Assembly: GCA_002403305.1 (NCBI GenBank)
Contig: DHHM01000014.1
Coordinates: 1 to 64,000 of the forward strand
Direction of reading: 5' to 3'
DNA length: 64,000 bases
Source of the DNA: Bacteroidales bacterium UBA4772
Lineage (GTDB): Bacteria; Bacteroidota; Bacteroidia; Bacteroidales; VadinHA17
Part shown: one piece after another, positions 1 to 8,600 of the stretch
How positions within the stretch are numbered: position 1 is the stretch's first letter
Layout: the number at the start of each line of letters is the position of its first letter
The notes under the pieces: model-generated
Databases searched by the model: none
What the model saw: only the letters and a program-made list of their open reading frames with translations
What the model was told of the DNA's origin: nothing
Translations under genes and position numbers: made by a program

Positions 1-448
1 CCCACCCGACAGAGCTTTACGATCCGAAAACCTTCCTCACTCACGCGGCGTTGCTGCGTCAGGGTTTCCCCCATTGCGCAGTATTCCTCACTGCTGCCTC
101 CCGTAGGAGTCTGGTCCGTGTCTCAGTACCAGTGTGGGGGATCACCCTCTCAGGACCCCTAAACATCATCGCCTTGGTAAGCCGTTACCTTACCAACCAG
201 CTAATGTTACGCATGCCCCTCCTGTACCGCCGGAACTTTAAATATTAAAAGATGCCTTCCAATATTACCATGGGATATTAGTCCGAATTTCTCCGGGTTA
301 TCCCCCTGTACAGGGCAGGTTACATACGCGTTACTCACCCGTCTGCCGGTCGCCACCAAAGTATTGCTACCTCGTGCTGCCCCTCGACTTGCATGTGTTA
401 AGCCTCCCGCTAGCGTTCATCCTGAGCCAGGATCAAACTCTTCATTGT
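1..448 (-). rRNA. rrs: 16S ribosomal RNA, 5' part (runs off the window)
   Basis: The minus strand contains the universal 16S 5' primer site (AGAGTTTGATCCTGGCTCAG, complement of 423-442), the 'CTCCTACGGGAGGCAGCAG' site near 338-356 of the molecule, and Bacteroidetes-style text such as GGGAGGCTTAACACATGCAA. The mature 5' end is placed at about 448 by alignment with the usual eight bases before GAGTTTGATC. Only the first ~450 nt of the ~1.5 kb molecule are present; the 3' part, internal spacer and 23S lie before position 1. The rRNA points to a Bacteroidetes host, but I cannot fix the genus from this fragment. Confidence 0.98.
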
Positions 449-469
449 AATATTTGTACTTTAAATATC

Positions 470-541
470 TTTTGAAGCTCAATCCGGTCTCTTCAAAAAC
501 TCAAACAAAATCGCTAGGTTTTTGGCGAGATCTCTCTCGCC
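470..541 (-). other. Two hairpins in the 16S leader (probable processing structures)
   Basis: Just upstream of the mature 16S end, two perfect inverted repeats are visible. One is an 8-bp stem (470-477 with 491-498, loop 13 nt). The other is a 7-bp stem (524-530 with 535-541, loop TCTC). Their place in the transcribed leader fits pre-rRNA processing or folding elements. This role is inferred from position only. Confidence 0.45.
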
Positions 542-566
542 TGTGTGCTACTACTTCATCATTAAA

Positions 567-575
567 TCAAAGAAC
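567..575 (-). promoter_or_regulatory. boxA-like antitermination element in the 16S leader
   Basis: The minus strand reads GTTCTTTGA, about 120 nt before the mature 16S 5' end. This resembles the boxA element used by Nus-factor antitermination in rRNA leaders, and similar GTTCTTTGA strings sit at this place in other Bacteroidetes. The match is short, so confidence is moderate. Confidence 0.45.
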
Positions 576-749
576 TCCTTCCCTGTTTTTTGAGACAAGG
601 GACGACAAAGATAATGAACTCTTCTCTCTTCACCAAACTTTTTGAAAAAGTTTTTTTCCTTTTTCTGTCACTCCTTCCCGGAGTAATAATCCGAGTCCGT
701 TCTGTCAAATCTGCCTTTCAGGGAACATGCTTTTCTTCAAAAGCGGGTG

Positions 750-780
750 CAAAGATATGGATAGATTTTTATAAAACAAA
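750..780 (-). promoter_or_regulatory. Consensus Bacteroidetes promoter for the 16S rRNA transcript
   Basis: On the minus strand there is TTTG (complement of 777-780), exactly 19 nt, then TATCTTTG (complement of 750-757). This is a perfect match to the Bacteroidetes primary sigma-factor pattern TTTG-N19-TAnnTTTG. Transcription would start near 743, giving a leader of about 295 nt before the 16S. Confidence 0.8.
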
Positions 781-1101
781 TATTGATACTCTTTTTTTGA
801 ATTATTTTTTTCTTCCACCCGAAAATAACAGCAAGAATAGATGCGGACATCAGTGCTTATATAATATATAGGTATAATTGAGCCATCCAAAATCACCCGC
901 ATAATCGACACCTTAACCGACCGCAGAGAAATATTTCATCCGGCCACTCCCCCGCCGGCATTTCAGAGGAGCTCTCCACTCCTGATTACCTGATGCCAGA
1001 TGTCCTGTCAACAGTCCCCTTCAGAACTTTGTTAAAAAATAAAATGGCTTTGGGGATAAAAAAAATAGGAGAGGTATAAATATTTATTAATTTTGAAAAT
1101 G
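781..1101. other. Intergenic stretch without a recognisable gene
   Basis: Between the 16S promoter and the inverted repeat at 1102, I see only short open frames with no Bacteroidetes-like start context, no family motif and AT-rich, low-complexity sequence. I find no tRNA or clear terminator here. The same holds for 1189-1333, apart from a 7-bp stem (GAGGGCT/AGCCCTC, around 1292-1313) without a proper U-tract. Confidence 0.5.
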
Positions 1102-1188
1102 GGTGGTCCCCCTCCTCGCTGACCCCTCCGGGGTCGATAGATTTTGACGAATGTAATATTTGACTAACATCCAATCCGGGGGACCACC
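1102..1188. repeat. Inverted repeat with internal hairpin, possible MITE or IS remnant
   Basis: A perfect 11-bp inverted repeat (GGTGGTCCCCC at 1102-1112, its complement at 1178-1188) flanks 65 bp. Inside, 1121-1135 is a second perfect palindrome (GACCCC-TCC-GGGGTC). No transposase frame is present and no target-site duplication is obvious. It could be a miniature inverted-repeat element, a remnant of an insertion sequence or a large hairpin. Identity is not established. Confidence 0.4.
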
Positions 1189-1333
1189 TTTTCTATTTAG
1201 GGTATTTTATATAACTGCAATCAGTAAAATTTGTTGCATTTTATCCCAACCAACATCATTTTTTTTGACGGACGGAGGAGCCGAAGGTGACGGAGGGCTA
1301 AAAAAGGAGCCCTCTTTGCTGAAGACTCTTTCG

Positions 1334-1407
1334 TGGAGATTAAGGGAGTCGAACCCTTGACCCCCTGCGTGCAAGGCAGGTGCTCTGACCAACTGAGCTA
1401 AATCCCC
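1334..1407 (-). tRNA. tRNA-Ala (anticodon TGC)
   Basis: The complement begins GGGGATTTAGCTCAG and folds into a full cloverleaf. The acceptor stem is GGGGATT/AATCTCC with one G-U pair. The anticodon loop is CTTGCAC with anticodon TGC, and the T-arm contains GGTTCGACTCC. CCA is not encoded. It lies downstream of tRNA-Ile in the same orientation. This pair is normally found inside the 16S-23S spacer, but here it precedes the 16S gene. Confidence 0.97.
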
Positions 1408-1419
1408 AATTACATTGTC

Positions 1420-1549
1420 GATTTGCGATGTGCGATTTGCGATTTTATTGTTAAACCGAAAACCATAAACCGGAAATCTTCAATTTGAATTGTCGATTTG
1501 TGAAGTGCGAGTAAAAGTCGAAAATCGCAAATCTGAAATCGAAAATCCA
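1420..1549. repeat. Heptanucleotide tandem repeats in the tRNA spacer
   Basis: The 143-nt spacer between the two tRNAs is built largely of 7-bp units. They are GATTTGC-GATGTGC-GATTTGC-GATTTTA at 1420-1447, GATTTGT-GAAGTGC-GAGTAAA at 1495-1515, and the complementary-sense run AATCGCA-AATCTGA-AATCGAA-AATCCAG at 1523-1550. The first and last tracts are roughly inverted copies and could pair in the transcript. Confidence 0.7.
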
Positions 1550-1550
1550 G

Positions 1551-1624
1551 TAGTCCCACCCAGAGTTGAACTGGGGACCTCTACATTATCAGTGTAGCGC
1601 TCTAACCAACTGAGCTATGGGACT
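1551..1624 (-). tRNA. tRNA-Ile (anticodon GAT)
   Basis: The complement starts AGTCCCATAGCTCAGTTGG and ends with the matching acceptor strand TGGGACT plus discriminator A. The anticodon stem-loop reads CACTGATAATG with anticodon GAT, and the T-arm has GTTCAACTC. CCA is not encoded. A consensus promoter lies about 50 nt upstream, so it is the first gene of a tRNA-Ile-tRNA-Ala transcript. Confidence 0.97.
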
Positions 1625-1676
1625 GTAAAGTGAACACTACAAGGAACGCCCCATGATTTTGCATCATTTGGGGTGA

Positions 1677-1707
1677 CAAAAGTAACGCTTCCGCACAAAC
1701 AAGCAAA
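1677..1707 (-). promoter_or_regulatory. Consensus promoter for the tRNA-Ile/tRNA-Ala transcript
   Basis: On the minus strand TTTG (complement of 1704-1707) is followed after exactly 19 nt by TACTTTTG (complement of 1677-1684), a perfect Bacteroidetes -33/-7 pair. The predicted start is near 1670, about 45 nt before tRNA-Ile. Confidence 0.8.
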
Positions 1708-1852
1708 ATATTTTCCCAAATATTTTGTGCCCACCCACCGGAATTTGTAACGCGCGCTACAAAGCCAAAAAGAGCGCCAAAGGCTGAGGCAGAGACCAAA
1801 AATGAGTCCGGCGTAACAAAATATCGTTAAATTCGCACTTTGAACAGACCCC

Positions 1853-2587
1853 ATGTCGAATCTGGTATTGATACCAACATACAACGAGGCGGAGAACATC
1901 CACGGGTTGGTCCATGCCATCTCCGCACTCAGCGTATCGTTTGACATCCTGATCATTGACGATAACTCACCCGACGGCACCGGCACCATTGCGAAAGACC
2001 TGATGCGTATATATCCCAACCTGCACCTCCTTGAGAGACCCGAAAAGGCAGGCCTGGGCAGGGCATACATAGCAGGATTCAACTGGGCGCTGCAGAGGGA
2101 CTATGAGTATATCTGCGAGATGGACGCCGACTTCTCCCACAACCCCGACGATCTTGTCAGGCTCTGGGAGGCATGCGCCCGTAACGGGGCCGACCTGGCC
2201 ATCGGATCACGCTATATATCAGGCGTCAACGTTGTCAACTGGCCTATGGGAAGGGTGCTCATGTCATACATCGCCTCCATGTATGTCAGGCTTATCACAG
2301 GCATGAAGATCAAGGATACCACCGCCGGCTTCAAGTGCTACCGCCGCGAGGTGCTCAAAAACATAGACCCCGGCCATATCAGGTCGGTAGGGTACGGGTT
2401 CCAGATCGAGATGAAATTTACGGCATGGCTGCTGGGCTACAACATCATTGAGATACCAATCATCTTCACTGACCGCAGGGCCGGCACATCAAAGATGTCG
2501 GGAGGCATCTTCAGTGAAGCAATGTGGGGGGTATTGCGTATGAAGATCATCAGCCTCTTCCGCAAGCCGCGCAGGGCAGACGGCTGA
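1853..2587 (+). CDS. Polyprenyl-phosphate mannosyltransferase (GT2, DPM1-like)
   Basis: This 244-residue soluble glycosyltransferase family 2 protein should transfer a sugar, by family precedent mannose from GDP-mannose, to a polyprenyl phosphate at the inner membrane face. It has the N-terminal 'IPTYNEAENI' strand, the IDDNSPDGT nucleotide-binding motif (about residues 36-44), the DAD metal motif within EMDADFSHNP (about 89-98), GSRY, and the DTTAGFKCYRR acceptor region. The length fits the catalytic domain alone, with no membrane anchor after it. It is followed 31 bp downstream by pyrC, an arrangement I recall from other Bacteroidetes. The exact sugar donor cannot be read from sequence. Confidence 0.9.
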   Translation: MSNLVLIPTYNEAENIHGLVHAISALSVSFDILIIDDNSPDGTGTIAKDLMRIYPNLHLLERPEKAGLGRAYIAGFNWALQRDYEYICEMDADFSHNPDDLVRLWEACARNGADLAIGSRYISGVNVVNWPMGRVLMSYIASMYVRLITGMKIKDTTAGFKCYRREVLKNIDPGHIRSVGYGFQIEMKFTAWLLGYNIIEIPIIFTDRRAGTSKMSGGIFSEAMWGVLRMKIISLFRKPRRADG

Positions 2588-2618
2588 CCGCAACCCGCCT
2601 TGAATTAATACTGTCATT

Positions 2619-3977
2619 ATGAATCATATCCTGATCAGAAACGGCTTACTTATTAATGAGGGCGAAAAGATCAGCGCCGACCTGCTCATCAGCGGTGACC
2701 GCATAGAACATATCTGCCCTCCCGGGAAGTGCCCCGCCGGCAGCGACACTGAGATCATTGATGCCACCGGCATGTGGGTCCTTCCCGGAGTGATAGATGA
2801 TCATGTGCATTTCCGTGAGCCCGGGCTAACGCACAAGGGAGATATTGCCAGCGAGAGCGCGGCCGCCGCCGCCGGCGGGGTGACATCCTTCATGGAGATG
2901 CCCAACACCATGCCGCCGACGGTGAGCATCGCCGAGTGGGAGAATAAAAACGCCCTGGCCGCAGAGAAATCCGTGGTAAACTACTCCTTCTACCTCGGTG
3001 CCACCGACAGCAATATCGGTGAGCTGCTGGCTGCCGACCCAGGCAGTGTGCCTGCAATAAAACTCTTTCTGGGTGCCTCCACCGGCAATATGCTTGTCAG
3101 TGATGAAGAAGCCCTTGATTCCATCTTTAAAATCAGGAACATACCCATAGCCTGCCACTGTGAAGACGAGAAGATCATCAGGACCAACAGCGCAGCCTAT
3201 CATGAAGAGTATGGTGATGGGATAGACCCGTCGTACCATCCGCTCATCCGCAGTCGTGAAGCCTGCTACGCCTCTTCGTCTGTTGCCGTCGACCGTGCCG
3301 TCCGCGCAGGTACCGGGCTGCATCTGCTTCACCTCTCCACTGCCGAGGAGACAGCCCTGCTCACCGCCCGGCGTGATCCGTCAGGAAAGAAGATTATCGG
3401 GGAGGTATGTGTTCACCATCTCTGGTTCAATGATTCATACTACCAGGAGAAGGGAACGCTCATAAAATGGAACCCGGCGATCAAAAGGGAGTCAGACAGG
3501 CAGGCGCTGCTGCAGGCTGTGCGCGACGGGAGGATAGACGTCATCGCCACCGACCATGCGCCGCACACACTGACGGAGAAGATGGCTCCATACTTCTCGG
3601 CACCGTCCGGGGGTCCGATGATCCAGCACTCCCTAACCGTGATGCTCGAGCTGTGCCACCGCGGAGAGCTGACACCTGAGACAGTGGTTGAGAAAATGTG
3701 CCACAACCCTGCTGTCATCTTCAGCGTAGCCGGGAGAGGCTTTTTGAGAGAAGGATACAAAGCTGACGTAGTGCTGGTCAATCCGGATGCGCCATGGACC
3801 GTCTCCGGCAAAAACATCCTCAGCAAGTGCGGCTGGTCACCCCTGGAGGGAACCACTCTCCGTAGCAGGGTCATGACTACCATCGTCAACGGCATCACGG
3901 TCTTTGCTGAAGGCAGGCTCACCGGCAGGAGAGCCGCGGAAAGATTAAGCTTTAACCGGAAAAACCAACCTGCATGA
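2619..3977 (+). CDS. pyrC: Dihydroorotase
   Basis: This 452-residue zinc amidohydrolase closes carbamoyl-aspartate to dihydroorotate in pyrimidine synthesis. Visible metal-site motifs are DDHVHFREPG (about residues 49-58), the lysine in AIKLFLGAST that is carbamylated in class I enzymes, CHCEDE, LHLLHLSTAE, and DVIATDHAPHT, which contains the catalytic aspartate. Length and motifs match class I (allantoinase-like) dihydroorotases. The stop overlaps the next start by ATGA, implying translational coupling. A partial carA, another pyrimidine gene, lies at the far end of the window. Confidence 0.95.
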   Translation: MNHILIRNGLLINEGEKISADLLISGDRIEHICPPGKCPAGSDTEIIDATGMWVLPGVIDDHVHFREPGLTHKGDIASESAAAAAGGVTSFMEMPNTMPPTVSIAEWENKNALAAEKSVVNYSFYLGATDSNIGELLAADPGSVPAIKLFLGASTGNMLVSDEEALDSIFKIRNIPIACHCEDEKIIRTNSAAYHEEYGDGIDPSYHPLIRSREACYASSSVAVDRAVRAGTGLHLLHLSTAEETALLTARRDPSGKKIIGEVCVHHLWFNDSYYQEKGTLIKWNPAIKRESDRQALLQAVRDGRIDVIATDHAPHTLTEKMAPYFSAPSGGPMIQHSLTVMLELCHRGELTPETVVEKMCHNPAVIFSVAGRGFLREGYKADVVLVNPDAPWTVSGKNILSKCGWSPLEGTTLRSRVMTTIVNGITVFAEGRLTGRRAAERLSFNRKNQPA

Positions 3978-4510
3978 GAAATATCGTTGCATCAATGCTG
4001 TTGATAATGCTCATGGTTGCATGCAATGAGCGCGGGAGACATCTCAAGAGTGAGACTGCATCCGAGCCCGCAGGGGCAGCACACCCCGAACTCACCGTCA
4101 CTGACTCGCTGTCCCCGGACGCAATCCTGATAGCCTCTGACATCGTCACCGAGGTGATAATAAAACCTGACCCTGAGGGTGATCCCTGGGAAACGGAAAA
4201 GGTTGCCGGCTACCGTGGAGCAGATTTCATAAACAGCATCTTCACGCGCATTTATGACGGCACGCTTACGGTTTATGACTATCACAGCGGCGAGGCGCTC
4301 TCCGTTGATGATGTTAAGGAGATAGAGCGCGAATTCGGTGATGACAGGTCACTGATCGGCAAGCTCTCATTTAGCGAAGAGTGGTACTACTTCCCTTCCT
4401 CAAACAGTTTGCATAAGAGAGCCAAATCAGTTACCTTCGGCTATGAGCTTTACAACAACCTCGGTAAGGTATATGCCTACAGGGCTGCCTTCAGGGCTGA
4501 CCTCAACTGA
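3974..4510 (+). CDS. Lipoprotein of unknown function, faintly GldN-like
   Basis: This 178-residue protein has an N-terminal hydrophobic signal ending in the lipobox-like LMVAC (Cys at about residue 17), so it should be a periplasmic or outer-membrane lipoprotein. The mature part has a DPWETE... YRGADFINSIFTRIYDG segment and a later FSEEWYYF segment. The spacing recalls GldN/PorN of the gliding and type IX secretion machinery, but the similarity is weak and judged by eye. No gldKLM partners are nearby. The start overlaps the pyrC stop by 4 nt. Function is unassigned. Confidence 0.75.
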   Translation: MRNIVASMLLIMLMVACNERGRHLKSETASEPAGAAHPELTVTDSLSPDAILIASDIVTEVIIKPDPEGDPWETEKVAGYRGADFINSIFTRIYDGTLTVYDYHSGEALSVDDVKEIEREFGDDRSLIGKLSFSEEWYYFPSSNSLHKRAKSVTFGYELYNNLGKVYAYRAAFRADLN

Positions 4511-4536
4511 CTATCCGCATACTAAACCAACCTGCC

Positions 4537-5541
4537 ATGCCAAGCTATGACATCATCAGCCTGAATGACTTTATCATCAGGAGACAGAAGGATTTCCCCT
4601 ATGCCCGCGGCGAGCTCTCCAGCCTGCTTCATCATATCGGCACGGCTGCGAAGATGGTCAATGCGAAGATACGCAAAGCGGGGCTGGTTGAGATCCTCGG
4701 ACGCTCGGGAGACGAGAATCCCCAGGGCGAAGAGCAGCAGAAGCTCGACCGCTATGCCGATGATGTGTTCATTGACGCTTTGAAGGCCTCCGGCGAGTGC
4801 TGCGGTGTCGCCTCAGAGGAAAATGAGAATGAGATCATATTTACAAATGAGTTGTCACAGCGCGGGAAATACGTGGTCTGTATGGATCCGCTCGACGGCT
4901 CGTCGAACATCGACTACAATGTATCAGTCGGCTCTATCTTTTCCATTTACAGGCGTGTAAGCGAGCGTGAGGCCGAGGCAAAAGTGGAAGACTTCCTCCA
5001 GGAGGGCACACGGCAGGTAGCTGCCGGGTATGTTATCTACGGCTCCTCAACCATGCTGGTATATACCACCGGCAATGGTGTCAACGGATTCACACTGGAT
5101 CCGACCATCGGGGAGTTTTGTCTCTCCCACCCGAATATCAGGACTCCCCTGTCAGGCAGAATTTATTCAGTCAATGAGGGCAACTACATCAAATTTCCTG
5201 ACGGGGTAAAGAGATACATAAAGTACTGCCAGGAGAATGAACCTTCATCAGGGCGTCCCTATATCTCCCGTTACATAGGCTCGCTGGTATCTGATGTCCA
5301 CCGCAACCTGCTCACCGGCGGCATCTTCCTCTATCCGCCCTCGATAATCTATCCCTCCGGGAAGCTGCGGCTGGTCTATGAATGCAATCCGGTCTCATTC
5401 ATCATCGAGCAGGCAGGAGGACTGGCAACTGACGGTATGAGGAGGATAATGGCCATCCCTCCCGAATCGCTCCACCAGCGAACTCCCTTCTACTGCGGAT
5501 CCACGGAGATGGTGAAGCAACTGATCGGATTGTGCTGTTAA
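4537..5541 (+). CDS. fbp: Fructose-1,6-bisphosphatase, class I
   Basis: This 334-residue cytosolic enzyme removes the 1-phosphate of fructose 1,6-bisphosphate, the irreversible step of gluconeogenesis. The diagnostic metal-binding stretch DPLDGSSNIDYNVSVGSIF is intact (about residues 113-131), preceded by the ASEENE loop carrying metal-ligand glutamates. The C-terminal part has KLRLVYECNPVSFIIEQAGG. The length matches class I enzymes (about 330-340). It lies 26 bp after the lipoprotein and is probably the last gene of the transcript starting near 1.85 kb, because mfd has its own promoter. Confidence 0.96.
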   Translation: MPSYDIISLNDFIIRRQKDFPYARGELSSLLHHIGTAAKMVNAKIRKAGLVEILGRSGDENPQGEEQQKLDRYADDVFIDALKASGECCGVASEENENEIIFTNELSQRGKYVVCMDPLDGSSNIDYNVSVGSIFSIYRRVSEREAEAKVEDFLQEGTRQVAAGYVIYGSSTMLVYTTGNGVNGFTLDPTIGEFCLSHPNIRTPLSGRIYSVNEGNYIKFPDGVKRYIKYCQENEPSSGRPYISRYIGSLVSDVHRNLLTGGIFLYPPSIIYPSGKLRLVYECNPVSFIIEQAGGLATDGMRRIMAIPPESLHQRTPFYCGSTEMVKQLIGLCC

Positions 5542-5574
5542 GGTTCAGCACGATGCCACACGAGCATCTTTTCC

Positions 5575-5605
5575 TTTGCGGAGACCACTCCGTTTGCTAA
5601 TTTTG
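5575..5605 (+). promoter_or_regulatory. Consensus promoter of the mfd-coaX operon
   Basis: TTTG at 5575-5578, a 19-nt spacer and TAATTTTG at 5598-5605 give a perfect Bacteroidetes -33/-7 promoter. Transcription would begin near 5612. This sets the mfd start at the ATG at 5624 rather than at the earlier in-frame start at 5576, which would lie inside the promoter. Confidence 0.8.
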
Positions 5606-5623
5606 CTCCCTCAGGAAAATCAT

Positions 5624-8600
5624 ATGGCCAGCACCGTCTTCAGAGATATCTACCGGCAGCATCCCTCCTTCGGGACGCTGGAACAACTTCTTGCCGGTGA
5701 CAGCAATGAGCCTGTGATGATCCACGGTCTCACCGGTTCATCCAGGGCCGTGGTGATGGCCGGTGCCCTGTCGCAGCAGCCCACCACCCACGTGGTGCTT
5801 TTCCCGGAGAAAGAGGATGCGGCCTACTTCTACAATGACCTCACCGCATTGCTGGGTGATGACAATATCTTCTTCTTCCCGGGATCATACAAAAGGTCTG
5901 TGATGTATGACCAGACCGAGCCGGCAAACATGATACTCCGAACCGAGGTCCTGAACTTTCTCAGTTCGGGAAGGAGAAAATGCATCATTGTCACCTATCC
6001 CGAGTCGGTAATGGAGAAGGTCGTCAGCAAGAGCAACCTCAGGAAGAACACCTTCTCCATTAAAAAGGGTGCCAGGCTCTCAACAGAGTTTCTCGAGGAG
6101 GTGCTGCGGGAATATGGCTTCAACAGGACCGAATTCGTCTATGAGCCGGGGCAGTATTCTGTCCGTGGCAGCATCATTGATCTCTTCTCCTATGCTTCAG
6201 ACAAACCTTTCCGTATCGACTTCTTCGGCGAGGAGGTCGACTCTGTCAGGTCGTTCAATCCGGATGACCAGCTCTCCCTGCAGATCCACGATGAGGTACA
6301 GGTCATCCCTGACATCCGGGAGTTGGCCTTCACGGAGAGCAACGACAGCTTCATCGATTTCATTCCGCCGTCATCAATTATCTGGAGTGACAACTTTGAC
6401 TTCATCATAGAGAAGACTGATGCCATCTGGTCGCAGGCACACACGCGCAGCAACAAGGGGGAGATAAGTGACCGCCGTGACATCATCATCACAGGGCGCC
6501 ATCTCGAAGAGCTCTGTGCACGTCACAGGCAGATCTTCTTCGGAAGAGGAAGGCCATCTGAAGATATAACAACTGTCGCCTTCCGCACTGAGCCGCAGCC
6601 CTCCTTCAATAAAAACTTCGAGCTGCTGACCTCCAGGCTGGTATCAAACGTGCATGACGGTTACCGCAACTTCATCATCTCGGAGAGCGAGGTCCAGGAA
6701 CAGAGGCTGAAGGATATTTTTGCGGAGACGGACCCATCAGCAGAGTTTACTCCCCTGCTCCTCAACCTTCACCAGGGTTTCACCGATCACGATCTTAGAA
6801 TCGCAGTATACACTGATCATCAGATATTTGACCGCTATCACAAGTTCCGCATCAAGGGGTTCTTCACCCGGCGTGACAGCATGACCATCAGGGAGCTCAC
6901 CGATCTCAATCCCGGGGATTACGTAGTGCATTCCGACCATGGCATCGGCCGTTTCGGGGGGTTGGAGAAGATAGAGGTCAACGGCCGTGTGCAGGAGGCC
7001 ATCAAGCTTGTCTTCCGCGACAATGACATACTGTTTGTGGGTATCCATGCACTGCACCGCATCTCAAAGTATAAGGGCAGGGATGACACACCGCCGCGTA
7101 TCAACAAGCTGGGCACCGGCGCCTGGCAGAAGATGAAGCAGGCCACCAGGAAAAAGGTCAAGGATATTGCCCGTGATCTCATCAAGCTCTACGCAAAACG
7201 AAAGGCCTCCGGCGGCTTTGCCTTCTCACCCGACTCTTATCTTCAGAGAGAGCTTGAGGCCTCCTTCATCTGGGAGGATACTCCCGACCAGATGGCCAGT
7301 ACCATAGCGGTCAAGGAAGATATGGAGGCGCCGGTGCCCATGGACCGGCTGGTGTGCGGCGACGTCGGCTTTGGCAAGACCGAGGTGGCTGTCAGGGCCG
7401 CTTTCAAGGCTGCTACAGACGGCAAGCAGACAGCCCTGCTTGTTCCAACTACAATACTTGCTCTTCAGCATTACAGGACATTCACCTCACGCTTCGAGAA
7501 CTTCCCTGTACGTGTTGATTACATAAGCAGACACCGTAAGCCCGCGGAGCAGAGGCAGATACTGAAGCAGCTGGCTGACGGCGATATAGACATCATCGTG
7601 GGTACTCATAAGCTGACGGGCAAGGAGGTCAGGTTCAAGGATCTCGGCCTGCTGATCATTGATGAGGAGCAGCGGTTCGGCGTGGCAGTGAAGGAGAGGC
7701 TCAAGAGCCTGAGGGCAGGTGTTGACACCCTGACCATGACCGCCACTCCCATACCCCGCACGCTGCAGTTTTCCCTCATGGGTGCACGCGATCTCTCGAT
7801 AATAACCACGCCACCCCCTAACCGGATGCCGATCATCACTGAGCTGCACGGCTTCAATGATGATATTATCCGTGAAGGAATCGTCTACGAGGTGAGCCGT
7901 AACGGACAGGTATTCTTCATTAACAACAGGATAGAAAATATCATGGAGGTGAGGGCCACCATCAACCGCATCTGTCCGGAGGTAAAGACGGCAGTGGTAC
8001 ACGGGCGCATGGAAGGAAAGGAGATAGAGAACGTTATGTTCGACTTCATCAGGGGCGACTATGATGTGCTTCTGGCAACCACCATCATCGAATCGGGACT
8101 TGACATCCCCAATGCCAACACCATCTTTATCAATGATGCACACAAGTTCGGGCTCTCAGAGTTGCACCAGTTGCGCGGCAGGGTGGGCCGTTCCAACAAG
8201 AAGGCCTTCTGCTACCTCCTCACTCCACCCCTCTCTGTGCTCACCGGTGAAGCCAGGAAGAGGCTCAAGGCTATTGAGGAGAACTATGAGCTGGGGAGCG
8301 GATTCAATATAGCGCTGCAGGACCTTGACATACGCGGTGCCGGGAACCTGCTCGGGGGAGAGCAGAGCGGCTTCATTGCCGATGTAGGGTACGAGACCTA
8401 CCAGAAGATACTCGAAGAGGCTGTCCGGGAGCTGAAGGACGAAGAGTTCGGTGATCTCTTCCCGGCTGCAGCTGCAGTGCGTGAACCTGAGAAGGTCATT
8501 GACACCAGGCGGTTCGTTGCTGATGTGACGGTAGAGACAGATCTGGAGATAATGTTCCCTGATGAATATGTGTCAAACATACCGGAGCGTATCAGGCTTT

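Noticed and set aside
454..1174. Short open frames in the 16S leader and tRNA region
   Set aside because: They overlap promoters, hairpins or repeats, have no ribosome site and no family motif.
3974..4510. Firm assignment of the lipoprotein as GldN
   Set aside because: Only short patches resemble GldN/PorN and no gldKLM genes are nearby.
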